Positions 1-5,174 of a stretch of DNA of 5,174 nucleotides are shown here, piece after piece (within the stretch, counting starts at the first letter, position 1; each line of letters opens with the position of its first letter). The DNA comes from Alkaliphilus sp. Its GTDB lineage: Bacteria; Bacillota; Clostridia; Peptostreptococcales; Thermotaleaceae. Both the position numbers and the translations under genes were made by a program. Below the pieces are notes generated by a model. It saw nothing but the letters and a program-made list of their open reading frames with translations, made no database searches and was not told the origin of the DNA. The stretch is from contig JAGXRU010000004.1 in NCBI GenBank assembly GCA_018335765.1, positions 1-5,174 of the forward strand. The letters are read 5' to 3'.

Positions 1-190
1 AATGAAAGAGGATTTATGCGGGGTGCTGGTAAATAGCACCTGAGATAGAAACGTAAGGGAACAATCGAGTAGGAGATAGATAATTTATAAAGATACTAAA
101 GCCCTAAAACAAGCCTTTTTTACTGTTTTTTATCATTATACAAAACTAAACATAATTCTCACAAATAATTACCAATTTATGACTAGAAAG
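1..190. other. Gene-free left flank, no identified function
   Basis: No reading frame here has a convincing start, ribosome binding site and protein-like composition. The longest open stretches are short and run off the left edge. One small perfect hairpin is visible at 22-40 (GGTGCT, 7-base loop, AGCACC). It does not match any riboswitch or structured RNA that I recognise, and no T-run follows it. The right part (about 110-180) is very AT-rich with several T-runs. It may be the flank or 3' tail of a neighbouring unit beyond the left edge. I assign no function. Confidence 0.4.
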
Positions 191-194
191 ATAA

Positions 195-228
195 GGAAGA
201 CAGGCTGTTTTTACGCAGTCTGTCTTCC
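195..228. terminator. Second hairpin downstream of the BMC operon, possible terminator
   Basis: A 13-bp stem pairs GGAAGACAGGCTG (195-207) with CAGTCTGTCTTCC (216-228). It contains one G·T wobble and an 8-base loop. Read on the minus strand it is followed by TTATCTTTC, a weak T-rich tail; on the plus strand it is followed by CCTTGTGTTATT. It lies about 40 bp beyond the main terminator. It could be a back-up terminator for the BMC operon or the terminator of a convergent plus-strand unit to the left. The stem is certain; the function is inferred. Confidence 0.5.
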
Positions 229-267
229 CCTTGTGTTATTGATATAACTTAAGCTTGCCACCAAAAT

Positions 268-312
268 AAAAAGCTAAGAATTTTGTTGAATAACAAAATT
301 TCTTAGCTTTTT
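268..312 (-). terminator. Rho-independent terminator of the BMC operon
   Basis: A near-perfect stem of about 20 bp pairs 268-287 with 292-312. It has one bulged T at 301 and a 4-base loop (GAAT on the plus strand). On the minus strand the outer stem ends in a run of five T, followed by ATTTTGG, directly after the last gene (stop at 353-355). The symmetric A-run and T-run mean it could work in both directions. It marks the 3' end of the operon. Confidence 0.85.
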
Positions 313-352
313 CATGCCTTATTTTTTGATGTACTACTGCATTATATTCTTT

Positions 353-652
353 TTACTTTACAGATTCCTTTACTATACCCAAACTTGGAAGAATCGTTTC
401 AACTTCAGCGTGTGGACGTGGGATGACATGAACCGAGATCAGTTCTCCAACTCGTTGAGCTGCTGCAGCTCCGGCATCAGTTGCTGCTTTTACCGCACCA
501 ACATCACCTCTTACCAAAACTGTTACTAGACCGCCACCAACATGTTCTTTTCCAACCAGATAGACATTTGCTGCCTTAACCATTGCATCTGCTGCCTCAA
601 TAGCGCCTACCAAACCCTTTGTTTCGATCATTCCCAATGCATCATATTTCAT
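353..652 (-). CDS. eutM: Hexameric BMC shell protein, EutM/PduA-like
   Basis: This 99-residue protein is a single-domain BMC shell protein (BMC-H). Six copies form a flat hexamer that tiles the shell facets, with a central pore for small metabolites. The whole domain is visible: ALGMIETKG near the start, ADAMVKAANV (about 21-30), a pore loop VGGGLV (38-43), VRGDVGAVKAATDAGAAAA (47-65) and VIPRPH (76-81). The pore carries GGG as in EutM, not the GSG of PduA/PduJ, and the overall sequence is very close to EutM. EutM and PduA/J homologues recur in many BMC types, so the symbol does not imply ethanolamine as the substrate. The ATG at 650-652 follows AGGAGGT (660-666), which overlaps the stop of the pduL-like gene. 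The gap to that gene is 12 bp and this is the last gene before the terminator. Only a short tail of about 10 residues follows the domain. Confidence 0.95.
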   Translation of the reverse strand: MKYDALGMIETKGLVGAIEAADAMVKAANVYLVGKEHVGGGLVTVLVRGDVGAVKAATDAGAAAAQRVGELISVHVIPRPHAEVETILPSLGIVKESVK

Positions 653-664
653 TTTTCATACCTC

Positions 665-1324
665 CTAAAATTTTTGTTTTATTAGTTTTATTTTTGATAA
701 TGAGTTAACATTCATTGCATTTGCTTCTTCTATATCGATATGACATTCGAGAGCAGATGAATCATTTGCTCTAATGGCAACATTGTTGTAAATGCCGCCA
801 CGTGGTCCACTAACCTCAATAGCCACGATCTGTCCGTCATTTACACCTAAATGCATTGCATCTTCTGTTGTCATGTGTATGTGCCTTTGTGCAACAATCA
901 GACCTTCTGTCGTCTGGACTGATCCTTTTGGCCCAACCAAGGTTATTCCTGGCGTTCCCTGCAAATCGCCTGACAATCTTGCCTGTGTCACAACACCCAG
1001 CTTGTAACAATCTCCTTCAAGAATTTCCACTTGCGTCTTACTGCGTACAGGGCCGAGAATTCTTACTTTTTCAATAGCTCCGTTTGGACCGCAGATCGTT
1101 ACCGTTTCCTTGCATGCATACTGCTTTGGCTGTGATAAATCTTTTAATTTTGTCATCTGATACCCTTCACCAAACAAGCTGTTCTGGTCTTTTTGAGAAA
1201 GATGAAGATGTCGATTTGAAATACCTACTGAAATTTCATGCTTATCCTCTTTGGATTCAGTTGCAGCTTTACTAGCTTGCAAAGTCTCAAGTAAAAGCTT
1301 GAGTGTAACTTCATAGTTATCCAT
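665..1324 (-). CDS. pduL: PduL-type phosphate acyltransferase (phosphotransacylase)
   Basis: The 219-residue protein converts acyl-CoA and phosphate to acyl phosphate and free CoA, which recycles CoA inside the microcompartment and provides acyl phosphate for ATP synthesis. It has the two PduL beta-barrel halves. The zinc ligands known from structurally studied PduL are all present at the expected spacing: His39 and His41 (in SNRHLHLS), Glu100 (TQVE), His148 and His150 (RHIHM), and His195 (HIDIEEANA). Arg94 fits the phosphate-binding arginine. Residues about 1-20 (NYEVTLKLLLETLQ) lie before the catalytic fold and look like an amphipathic encapsulation peptide. The start ATG (1322-1324) is 5 bp from the stop of the aldehyde dehydrogenase gene, with AGAGGGGG inside the end of that gene as ribosome binding site, so translation is probably coupled. 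It acts directly downstream of the dehydrogenase. Confidence 0.95.
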   Translation of the reverse strand: MDNYEVTLKLLLETLQASKAATESKEDKHEISVGISNRHLHLSQKDQNSLFGEGYQMTKLKDLSQPKQYACKETVTICGPNGAIEKVRILGPVRSKTQVEILEGDCYKLGVVTQARLSGDLQGTPGITLVGPKGSVQTTEGLIVAQRHIHMTTEDAMHLGVNDGQIVAIEVSGPRGGIYNNVAIRANDSSALECHIDIEEANAMNVNSLSKIKLIKQKF

Positions 1325-1329
1325 TTTGT

Positions 1330-2865
1330 CTACCCCCTCTTCATTGCATCTATCAACTCACTGATCAGCGTTAAAAGCCTTTCATTCTCAGGGCTTTTGC
1401 TCTTAGCTGCATATAAAGCAGGGCTTTCATTGCCACCTCCCGCATAGCTTCCTTCACTGCTGTTACATGAAAGTTCCGGATAATTGAATGTGGGATCAGC
1501 TGAAGCTAGTGTGTCACAATCCCTCAGTCCATAAGCAACTCTCTTTATATTAACCAAATGCATAGGTCCTACATTTTCTGAAGTGGAACTTCCACCCCAT
1601 GTTCCACATCCCAAAGTAAATGAGGGCAAAAGACCTGTACTTGCTCCTACAGCACCTTGAGTGCTACCTGTATTGACCAATATACGAGCTGCGGGTTTTC
1701 TTGCAAACTTCATCACCATATCCCTATCCTCAGTATGAATGCTCATGCTATGCCCAATCCCATTTTGAAGCAGCTTGATACAAAGTTCACATGCTTCATA
1801 CCAATCTTTAACCGTATAAAACGCTAATACCGATGTCAGTTTTTCATAGGAAAGAGGATTATCAGGACCAACGCCTTGTTGCTCACCTATTAACACCTTT
1901 GTTCCTTCAGGAACTCCAAATCCAGCAGCATCTGCAATAACTTGTGGTGATCTTCCTACAAACTTGGGGTTCATTGCATGTCCATTCTTAAACAGAAGTC
2001 CACAAACTCTTAAAGTTTCTTCAGGACTCATGAAATATCCGCCCTGCTTTTTAAATTCTGCTATAGCTTGATCTCTATTGCATTCTTCAACAATAACAGA
2101 TTGTTCAGATGCACATATTGTACCATAATCAAATGTCTTACTGGCCATAATATTTTTAACAGCTTGATTTACATTTGCTGTCCTCTCAATATACGCCGGG
2201 CAGTTGCCTGCACCAACACCTAAAGCAGGTTTTCCAGCACTGTATGAAGCCTTCACCATCCCAGGTCCACCGGTTGCGATAATCATGTTAACTTCCTTGC
2301 TTTCCATCAACTCATTTGTTGCATCTATGGTCAGCTTAGAAATACATCCTATTATATTAGCAGGAGCACCTGCTGCTACAGCCGCTTCATTCATAAGTGC
2401 TGCCGTCTTAAATGTGCATTTTGCAGCTGATGGATGCGGTGAAAAAACTATTGCATTGCGTGACTTGATTGCAATCATTGCTTTAAAAATAGTTGTTGAT
2501 GTTGGGTTTGTTGAAGGGACGATACCCATTATCAAGCCCATCGGTTCTGCAAAATCAATAACTTTCTCATCTACATCTTCTCGAATAATACCAATAGTCT
2601 TAATATCTTTTATGGATCTATACAAAACAACAGAAGCTAAATGGTTTTTGTATGTCTTGTCTTCAACCTTCCCAAAACCAGTTTCATCAACCGCCATTTT
2701 GGCAAGGAGAACTGCATTTTCTGAAGCTACTTTCACCATATTGCATAATATCTTGTCAATTTGTGCTTCAGTATATTCGGCAAACTGATTAGCAGCTACT
2801 TTACCCAGACGCGCAAGGTTTCTTGCTTCTTGTATAGACCTTAAGTCACCATCGAAATTCTCCAT
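1330..2865 (-). CDS. CoA-acylating aldehyde dehydrogenase of a BMC (AdhE-type ALDH domain, C-terminal targeting helix)
   Basis: This enzyme oxidises an aldehyde (acetaldehyde or propionaldehyde class) with NAD+ and CoA to acyl-CoA, a core BMC reaction. I start it at the ATG at 2863-2865 (511 residues), because AAAGGGGG lies 9 bases upstream. An in-frame ATG at 2911-2913 would add 16 residues but has no ribosome binding site before it. In the 511-residue numbering, PSTNP is at 117-121, GGPG at 199-202, and the catalytic cysteine is Cys251 in GTICASEQS. Near the end, GCGTWGGSSTSENVGP resembles the ALDH half of bifunctional AdhE more than Salmonella PduP. The fused iron alcohol dehydrogenase domain of AdhE is absent. 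After the catalytic fold a Ser/Gly-rich linker (about 455-490) leads to a terminal amphipathic helix (ENERLLTLISELIDAMKRG) that fits an encapsulation peptide. The symbol is left open between the eutE and pduP-like names, since the substrate is unknown. Confidence 0.95.
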   Translation of the reverse strand: MENFDGDLRSIQEARNLARLGKVAANQFAEYTEAQIDKILCNMVKVASENAVLLAKMAVDETGFGKVEDKTYKNHLASVVLYRSIKDIKTIGIIREDVDEKVIDFAEPMGLIMGIVPSTNPTSTTIFKAMIAIKSRNAIVFSPHPSAAKCTFKTAALMNEAAVAAGAPANIIGCISKLTIDATNELMESKEVNMIIATGGPGMVKASYSAGKPALGVGAGNCPAYIERTANVNQAVKNIMASKTFDYGTICASEQSVIVEECNRDQAIAEFKKQGGYFMSPEETLRVCGLLFKNGHAMNPKFVGRSPQVIADAAGFGVPEGTKVLIGEQQGVGPDNPLSYEKLTSVLAFYTVKDWYEACELCIKLLQNGIGHSMSIHTEDRDMVMKFARKPAARILVNTGSTQGAVGASTGLLPSFTLGCGTWGGSSTSENVGPMHLVNIKRVAYGLRDCDTLASADPTFNYPELSCNSSEGSYAGGGNESPALYAAKSKSPENERLLTLISELIDAMKRG

Positions 2866-2870
2866 GAGGT

Positions 2871-2918
2871 GATTCCCCCTTTCATTTAAATCTATGCTGA
2901 TCCCCCCTTTCATTGAAA
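2871..2918 (-). repeat. Imperfect 20-bp direct repeat in the aldehyde dehydrogenase leader
   Basis: Bases 2871-2890 and 2899-2918 are the same 20-base motif with two differences, offset by 28 bases. On the minus strand each copy reads as an ATG followed by AAAGGGGG and then ATC, so each contains a start-like triplet plus a G-rich Shine-Dalgarno-like run. The left copy supplies the ribosome binding site used by the likely start at 2863-2865. It looks like a small tandem duplication that has drifted. Confidence 0.6.
2875..2882 (-). promoter_or_regulatory. Ribosome binding site that decides the aldehyde dehydrogenase start
   Basis: On the minus strand AAAGGGGG sits 9 bases before the ATG at 2863-2865. 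The alternative in-frame ATG at 2911-2913 is preceded only by AT-rich sequence (GATAATCAAGTTTCA) with no Shine-Dalgarno match. This favours the shorter, 511-residue product, whose first residues also begin close to the conserved dehydrogenase fold. Confidence 0.65.
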
Positions 2919-2954
2919 CTTGATTATCTTTATCAATAATGGGTTAATTTTACA

Positions 2955-3527
2955 TTAATTGTTCTCATAATACCCTTTAAACTCTGCAAGTAAAGTTATT
3001 TTGTTTGCCTTCGAAATCAGTCTGCCGGCTATCGCCATAGTCTTGTATTCACGAGCCAGATTTCGAAGCTTTGTCACTTTTAGCTTATTAAGTATTTCAA
3101 GTCCTTTCTCTAAACCATATTGCAAAACAATATTATCTGTAGTGGTTTTATCAATGTTTTCTAAATCCAAAGCTTCACTTTCTTCTTCCATATCAACTAT
3201 TGTTTCAGTTTTCACTGCCTTAACAGCTTCTTTTTGTACATCCTTCTTTGGTTTGGCTGACACAATAATGCCGTCTAAATCCTCATGAGGACGTGGAATC
3301 ACATGGTGAGAAACCAGAAAAGCAACATTTAATTGTACTACTGCTGCCGCACCGGCTTCCACCGCTGCCTTAACAGCCGATACTCCTCCGGTCACAGCGA
3401 TTGAAACAAGGCCTCCTCCAACATATGTCTTTTCCAAAAGAGTAACTTCTGCCGCTTTAAGCATTGCATCTGCACCTTCAACAGCTGCAATGAGTCCTCT
3501 TGTTTCGATCAACCCAAGTGCCTGCAT
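2955..3527 (-). CDS. Hexameric BMC shell protein with long C-terminal extension ending in a SAP-like motif
   Basis: The 190-residue protein has a standard BMC domain at residues 1-84: GLIETRGLIAA, ADAMLKAAEV, pore loop VGGGLV (36-41), AVKAAVEAGAAA and VIPRPH (76-81). The usual RGDVGAV segment reads TGGVSAV, so a normally conserved Arg and Asp are replaced. A low-complexity Lys/Val/Glu-rich linker follows (about 90-128), then a helical region, and finally about 147-186 (KLKVTKLRNLARE ... ISKANKITLLAEF). This end resembles the helix-extended-helix of SAP or Rho-N-like domains. Shell proteins with C-terminal extensions are known (PduK is one), but PduK's extension is different and this one has no cysteines. 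The extension could bind cargo, other shell proteins, the nucleoid or nucleic acid; this is inference. The ATG at 3525-3527 is preceded by GGGAGGAGT, which abuts the stop of the EutQ-like gene 14 bp away. Confidence 0.9.
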   Translation of the reverse strand: MQALGLIETRGLIAAVEGADAMLKAAEVTLLEKTYVGGGLVSIAVTGGVSAVKAAVEAGAAAVVQLNVAFLVSHHVIPRPHEDLDGIIVSAKPKKDVQKEAVKAVKTETIVDMEEESEALDLENIDKTTTDNIVLQYGLEKGLEILNKLKVTKLRNLAREYKTMAIAGRLISKANKITLLAEFKGYYENN

Positions 3528-3541
3528 AGTTTACTCCTCCC

Positions 3542-4201
3542 TTAGCTTTGCATAAGGTCAGCCCAGTTTGCCGGATATGTTGTATAGAATACTTTAGCCT
3601 TGTCAGGAGACCCCCATACTACTTTAGAACCCGATGGTACACAGAGAACATCCCCAGGATATGCAGTATAGGTTTTTCCGTTAATTGTTATCGTTAAAGT
3701 ACCTTCTATGACATAATCAATTTCCTCATAACTCAGTTCCCATTCAAAACTTGATTTTTCAATTGTTAAAAAGCCTGCACTCATTGAGCAATCGTCTTTA
3801 CTGATTAGTTCCTGATAATAGACCTTGTTGTCAGGATTTCCGGTATCGAAGTAATCAAACTTAACCGAATTACCACGAACCAGCTTTAGCCCTCCGCTAT
3901 CACGCTCGGAAATATATGGTTGTTCTGGTATATTCTCAAACAATCCTTTCAAAAGTCCTTTTTCCATCATAGCCTTTAGCATAGTGTAAATCATATTGCT
4001 ATCGATTTCACCTCCAATGGCTTTTGCTGGTTCAGAAGCTATTTCTTCACAGCAGTGGCACTCTAAGGAAAATTCTATACCGCAGACTTTAGCTACATCT
4101 TTGGCTGATGGAGTAATAATTGTCTTGCTATCAATATAAAATATTTTCTTTCCCTGCTTATCAAGATCCTCAACATCTTTTGCACAAACCAATTTCTTCA
4201 T
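3542..4201 (-). CDS. eutQ: EutQ-like cupin protein
   Basis: The 219-residue protein matches EutQ across its length. It begins MKKL like E. coli EutQ, has TIITPSAKDVAKVCG (about 27-41; compare the SIITPEAREVA region of EutQ), and a C-terminal cupin barrel at about 125-212. The barrel includes SYEEIDYVIEGTLTI (157-171), YPGDVLCVPSGSKV (181-194) and the terminal PANW. Like EutQ it lacks the usual His-rich cupin metal motif. In Salmonella, EutQ has been reported to have acetate kinase activity and to be needed for ethanolamine metabolism. Here it could use acyl phosphate from the PduL step, but that is inference. The linker contains an unusual cysteine cluster, ECHCCEE (47-53). The start is well fixed by AAGGAGGTGA just upstream. 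It sits between the two shell protein genes in the operon, so its link to BMC function is clear even if its exact reaction is not. Confidence 0.9.
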   Translation of the reverse strand: MKKLVCAKDVEDLDKQGKKIFYIDSKTIITPSAKDVAKVCGIEFSLECHCCEEIASEPAKAIGGEIDSNMIYTMLKAMMEKGLLKGLFENIPEQPYISERDSGGLKLVRGNSVKFDYFDTGNPDNKVYYQELISKDDCSMSAGFLTIEKSSFEWELSYEEIDYVIEGTLTITINGKTYTAYPGDVLCVPSGSKVVWGSPDKAKVFYTTYPANWADLMQS

Positions 4202-4274
4202 GCCTTCACCTCCTTAAATAGTCTTTGATTGCTTAATATTGAATAATTTAAAAATACCTATTTATTGATAAGGA
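4202..4274 (-). other. Longest internal gap of the operon
   Basis: This 73-bp gap between the pduT-like and eutQ-like genes is AT-rich. Its only clear signal is the eutQ ribosome binding site at its left end. I see no convincing -35/-10 pair for an internal promoter and no stable hairpin, so the genes on either side are probably read in one transcript. Confidence 0.5.
4206..4215 (-). promoter_or_regulatory. Strong ribosome binding site of the eutQ-like gene
   Basis: On the minus strand AAGGAGGTGA is a full match to the 16S rRNA anti-Shine-Dalgarno end, a few bases before the ATG at 4199-4201. It fixes that start and suggests strong translation initiation after the longest gap in the operon. 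Confidence 0.85.
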
Positions 4275-4823
4275 TTAGAGTAAAGATTGTATCAATATAT
4301 CTGATGGTGACGGAATAATTTCTGTATTGACTAACAAACCCTTTTCTTCTGCTATAGCCTTACCTGCTTCCACGCTAGCCTCAACGGCAGCCACATCACC
4401 GGTAAAAATAAAGTATGCTTTGCCTCCTAGTCCGTTTCCCAAACGGAGTTCAATTGGCTGCACATTTGCAGTCTTTAAGATTGCATCTGCAGCGATAATC
4501 ATTGTAGGTAAGGAAAAAGACTCCATGATTCCTAGTGCCTCAATTTTATCAGGCATTGTTGCACCTGTTATTGCAGGGAATAAGGCAGGGCTTACATTAG
4601 GTATGACAATTGAATCCACCAGGTATTCCGCTGCTATCCGCTCCCCTATATCTATAGAATCCCGGACCGCTGCAACGTCCCCGTGAACAATTGTCAAATA
4701 CTTGCCCGGGCAAACAGAGCCGGCTGTAACAATTTCCACATCAGACGTCTTCACCATCTGATCTGTCGCATAAATACCACGGGCAATACTAATAAATTCA
4801 ACCATTCCTATCGCATTCAACAT
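4275..4823 (-). CDS. pduT: PduT-like trimeric BMC shell protein with Fe-S cysteine
   Basis: The 182-residue protein contains two BMC domains in tandem (about 3-85 and 94-178), so three copies form a pseudohexameric shell tile (BMC-T). In the first repeat SVCPGKYL places a cysteine at residue 38, exactly where PduT has the Cys38 that, from three subunits, binds a [4Fe-4S] cluster at the trimer centre. The second repeat has EALGIMESFSLP, AADAILKTANV and the glycine-rich loop GNGLGGKAYF as in PduT. The protein end matches PduT in length. In PduT the cluster is thought to carry electrons or iron-sulfur units across the shell, with PduS as partner. The gene follows the pduS-like gene and overlaps it by 7 bp (4817-4823), which suggests translational coupling and supports the pairing. 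The ribosome binding site AAGGAGG (4829-4835) lies inside the end of pduS. Confidence 0.95.
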   Translation of the reverse strand: MLNAIGMVEFISIARGIYATDQMVKTSDVEIVTAGSVCPGKYLTIVHGDVAAVRDSIDIGERIAAEYLVDSIVIPNVSPALFPAITGATMPDKIEALGIMESFSLPTMIIAADAILKTANVQPIELRLGNGLGGKAYFIFTGDVAAVEASVEAGKAIAEEKGLLVNTEIIPSPSDILIQSLL

Positions 4824-5174
4824 ATGCCCCTCCTTATCACAATCATTGCATTTCCTATTTCTACAACCGTTCCGTGAATACTTGCATGAATAGCAGCTCC
4901 CAATGCGTTTTCAGGAATCTTCCCAATCAATTGTCCTACATTTACATGATCACCCACTGAAACAACAGGAATTGCATCAGCGCCAACATGCTGATTTAGA
5001 GCAATATTTACCAGTTCAGGTTTTAGTTCAAGTTCTATGATTGGAGCAGATTTGTCAAAATCACGCAACCCCAGTCTTGCTACAAGCCGCTTGCTTGGCA
5101 GCAAACGGTACTCACGACTGTTGTGGACACTCCATATTGTCTTCACCGGCTTGTACCTTATATTCTTTTCGACT
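4817..5174 (-). CDS. pduS: PduS-like flavin/Fe-S oxidoreductase, C-terminal part (5' end outside window)
   Basis: The last 118 codons are visible. The frame is open to the right edge, so the gene begins beyond the window; a GTG at 5144-5146 is internal and should not be taken as the start. The segment reads NIRYKPVKTIWSV, then SREYRLLPSKRLVARLGL and a closing Gly/Val-rich part (VGDHVNVGQLIGKIP, GAAIHASIHGTVVEIG). This matches the C-terminal RnfC-like barrel-sandwich domain of PduS. The NADH/flavin-binding and [4Fe-4S] ferredoxin-like parts, with their cysteines, would be in the missing N-terminal region. PduS in the propanediol system reduces cobalamin. Homologues also occur in other BMC loci, so its presence does not prove a B12-dependent pathway. 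The overlap with pduT-like supports a PduS-PduT redox unit at the shell. Confidence 0.9.
   Translation of the reverse strand, partial: VEKNIRYKPVKTIWSVHNSREYRLLPSKRLVARLGLRDFDKSAPIIELELKPELVNIALNQHVGADAIPVVSVGDHVNVGQLIGKIPENALGAAIHASIHGTVVEIGNAMIVIRRGIC
4829..4835 (-). promoter_or_regulatory. Ribosome binding site of the pduT-like gene, inside the pduS coding end
   Basis: On the minus strand AAGGAGG lies 5 bases before the ATG at 4821-4823 and is read as Arg-Arg codons near the end of pduS. With the 7-bp overlap of the two genes it points to coupled translation of PduS and PduT. Confidence 0.8.

Noticed and set aside
104..120. Possible terminator ending in the T-run at 115-120
   Set aside because: The bases before the T-run (AAAGCCC and GCCTTT) do not pair in the right orientation to form a stem.
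314..529. 71-codon plus-strand frame starting near the terminator
   Set aside because: It has no ribosome binding site, starts beside the terminator stem and runs antisense into the small shell protein; the Tyr/Phe/Cys-rich product is not protein-family-like.
792..1275. Three short plus-strand open frames opposite the pduL-like gene
   Set aside because: All are antisense to a gene with complete catalytic motifs and have no sensible start context.
2204..2788. 194-codon open frame on the plus strand
   Set aside because: It lies fully antisense to the well-conserved aldehyde dehydrogenase gene, its product resembles no family I know, and its Ala/Ile/Ser-rich composition is what the reverse strand of that gene would give.
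2866..2913. Longer aldehyde dehydrogenase start giving 527 residues
   Set aside because: In frame but without a Shine-Dalgarno sequence, and the 16 added residues show no targeting-helix pattern; the inner ATG has a G-rich ribosome binding site at good spacing.
2919..2937. Small palindrome (TTGAT, 7 bases, ATCAA) between the extended shell gene and the dehydrogenase gene
   Set aside because: A 5-bp AT-rich stem is expected by chance in such DNA and has no T-run or operator-like context.
4327..4686. 119-codon open frame on the plus strand
   Set aside because: Antisense to the pduT-like gene; the repeated Ala/Ser-rich composition mirrors the BMC domains on the other strand.
5144..5146. GTG as the start of the PduS-like protein
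   Set aside because: The frame remains open upstream to the window edge and the upstream residues (NIRYKP) continue the PduS match, so the gene is simply cut by the edge.

Overview
This window is one continuous minus-strand stretch of a bacterial microcompartment (BMC, metabolosome) operon. AT-rich DNA, strong AAGGAGG-type ribosome binding sites, tight gene packing and the protein types point to a low-GC Gram-positive anaerobe, most likely of the Clostridia. The species cannot be named from the sequence alone.

Reading in the direction of transcription (right to left), the order is: the C-terminal 118 codons of a PduS-like flavin/Fe-S oxidoreductase (cut by the right edge); a PduT-like tandem-domain trimeric shell protein with the iron-sulfur cysteine at residue 38; an EutQ-like cupin protein; a hexameric BMC-domain shell protein with a long C-terminal extension ending in a SAP-like helical motif; a CoA-acylating aldehyde dehydrogenase; a PduL-type phosphotransacylase; and a short EutM/PduA-like hexameric shell protein. 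The last gene is followed by a strong hairpin terminator (268-312) and a second hairpin (195-228), so this is the 3' end of the operon. Bases 1-190 hold no gene I can support.

Together the genes cover much of the general BMC core. An aldehyde made by an upstream enzyme would be oxidised to acyl-CoA by the dehydrogenase. PduL would swap CoA for phosphate, recycling CoA inside the shell, and the acyl phosphate could then yield ATP through a kinase (EutQ-like proteins have been linked to acetate kinase activity). PduS and PduT form a plausible electron path across the shell. Both core enzymes carry amphipathic helices that look like encapsulation peptides, N-terminal on PduL and C-terminal on the dehydrogenase. 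The signature enzyme that makes the aldehyde (diol dehydratase, ethanolamine lyase, glycyl-radical enzyme or other), the alcohol dehydrogenase and any regulator are not in the window, so the substrate cannot be assigned.

The points most worth a second look are the SAP-like tail on a shell protein, the AdhE-type stand-alone dehydrogenase with a C-terminal targeting helix, and the small duplicated leader that makes its start ambiguous. This is a variant of a known class of system, not a wholly new one.
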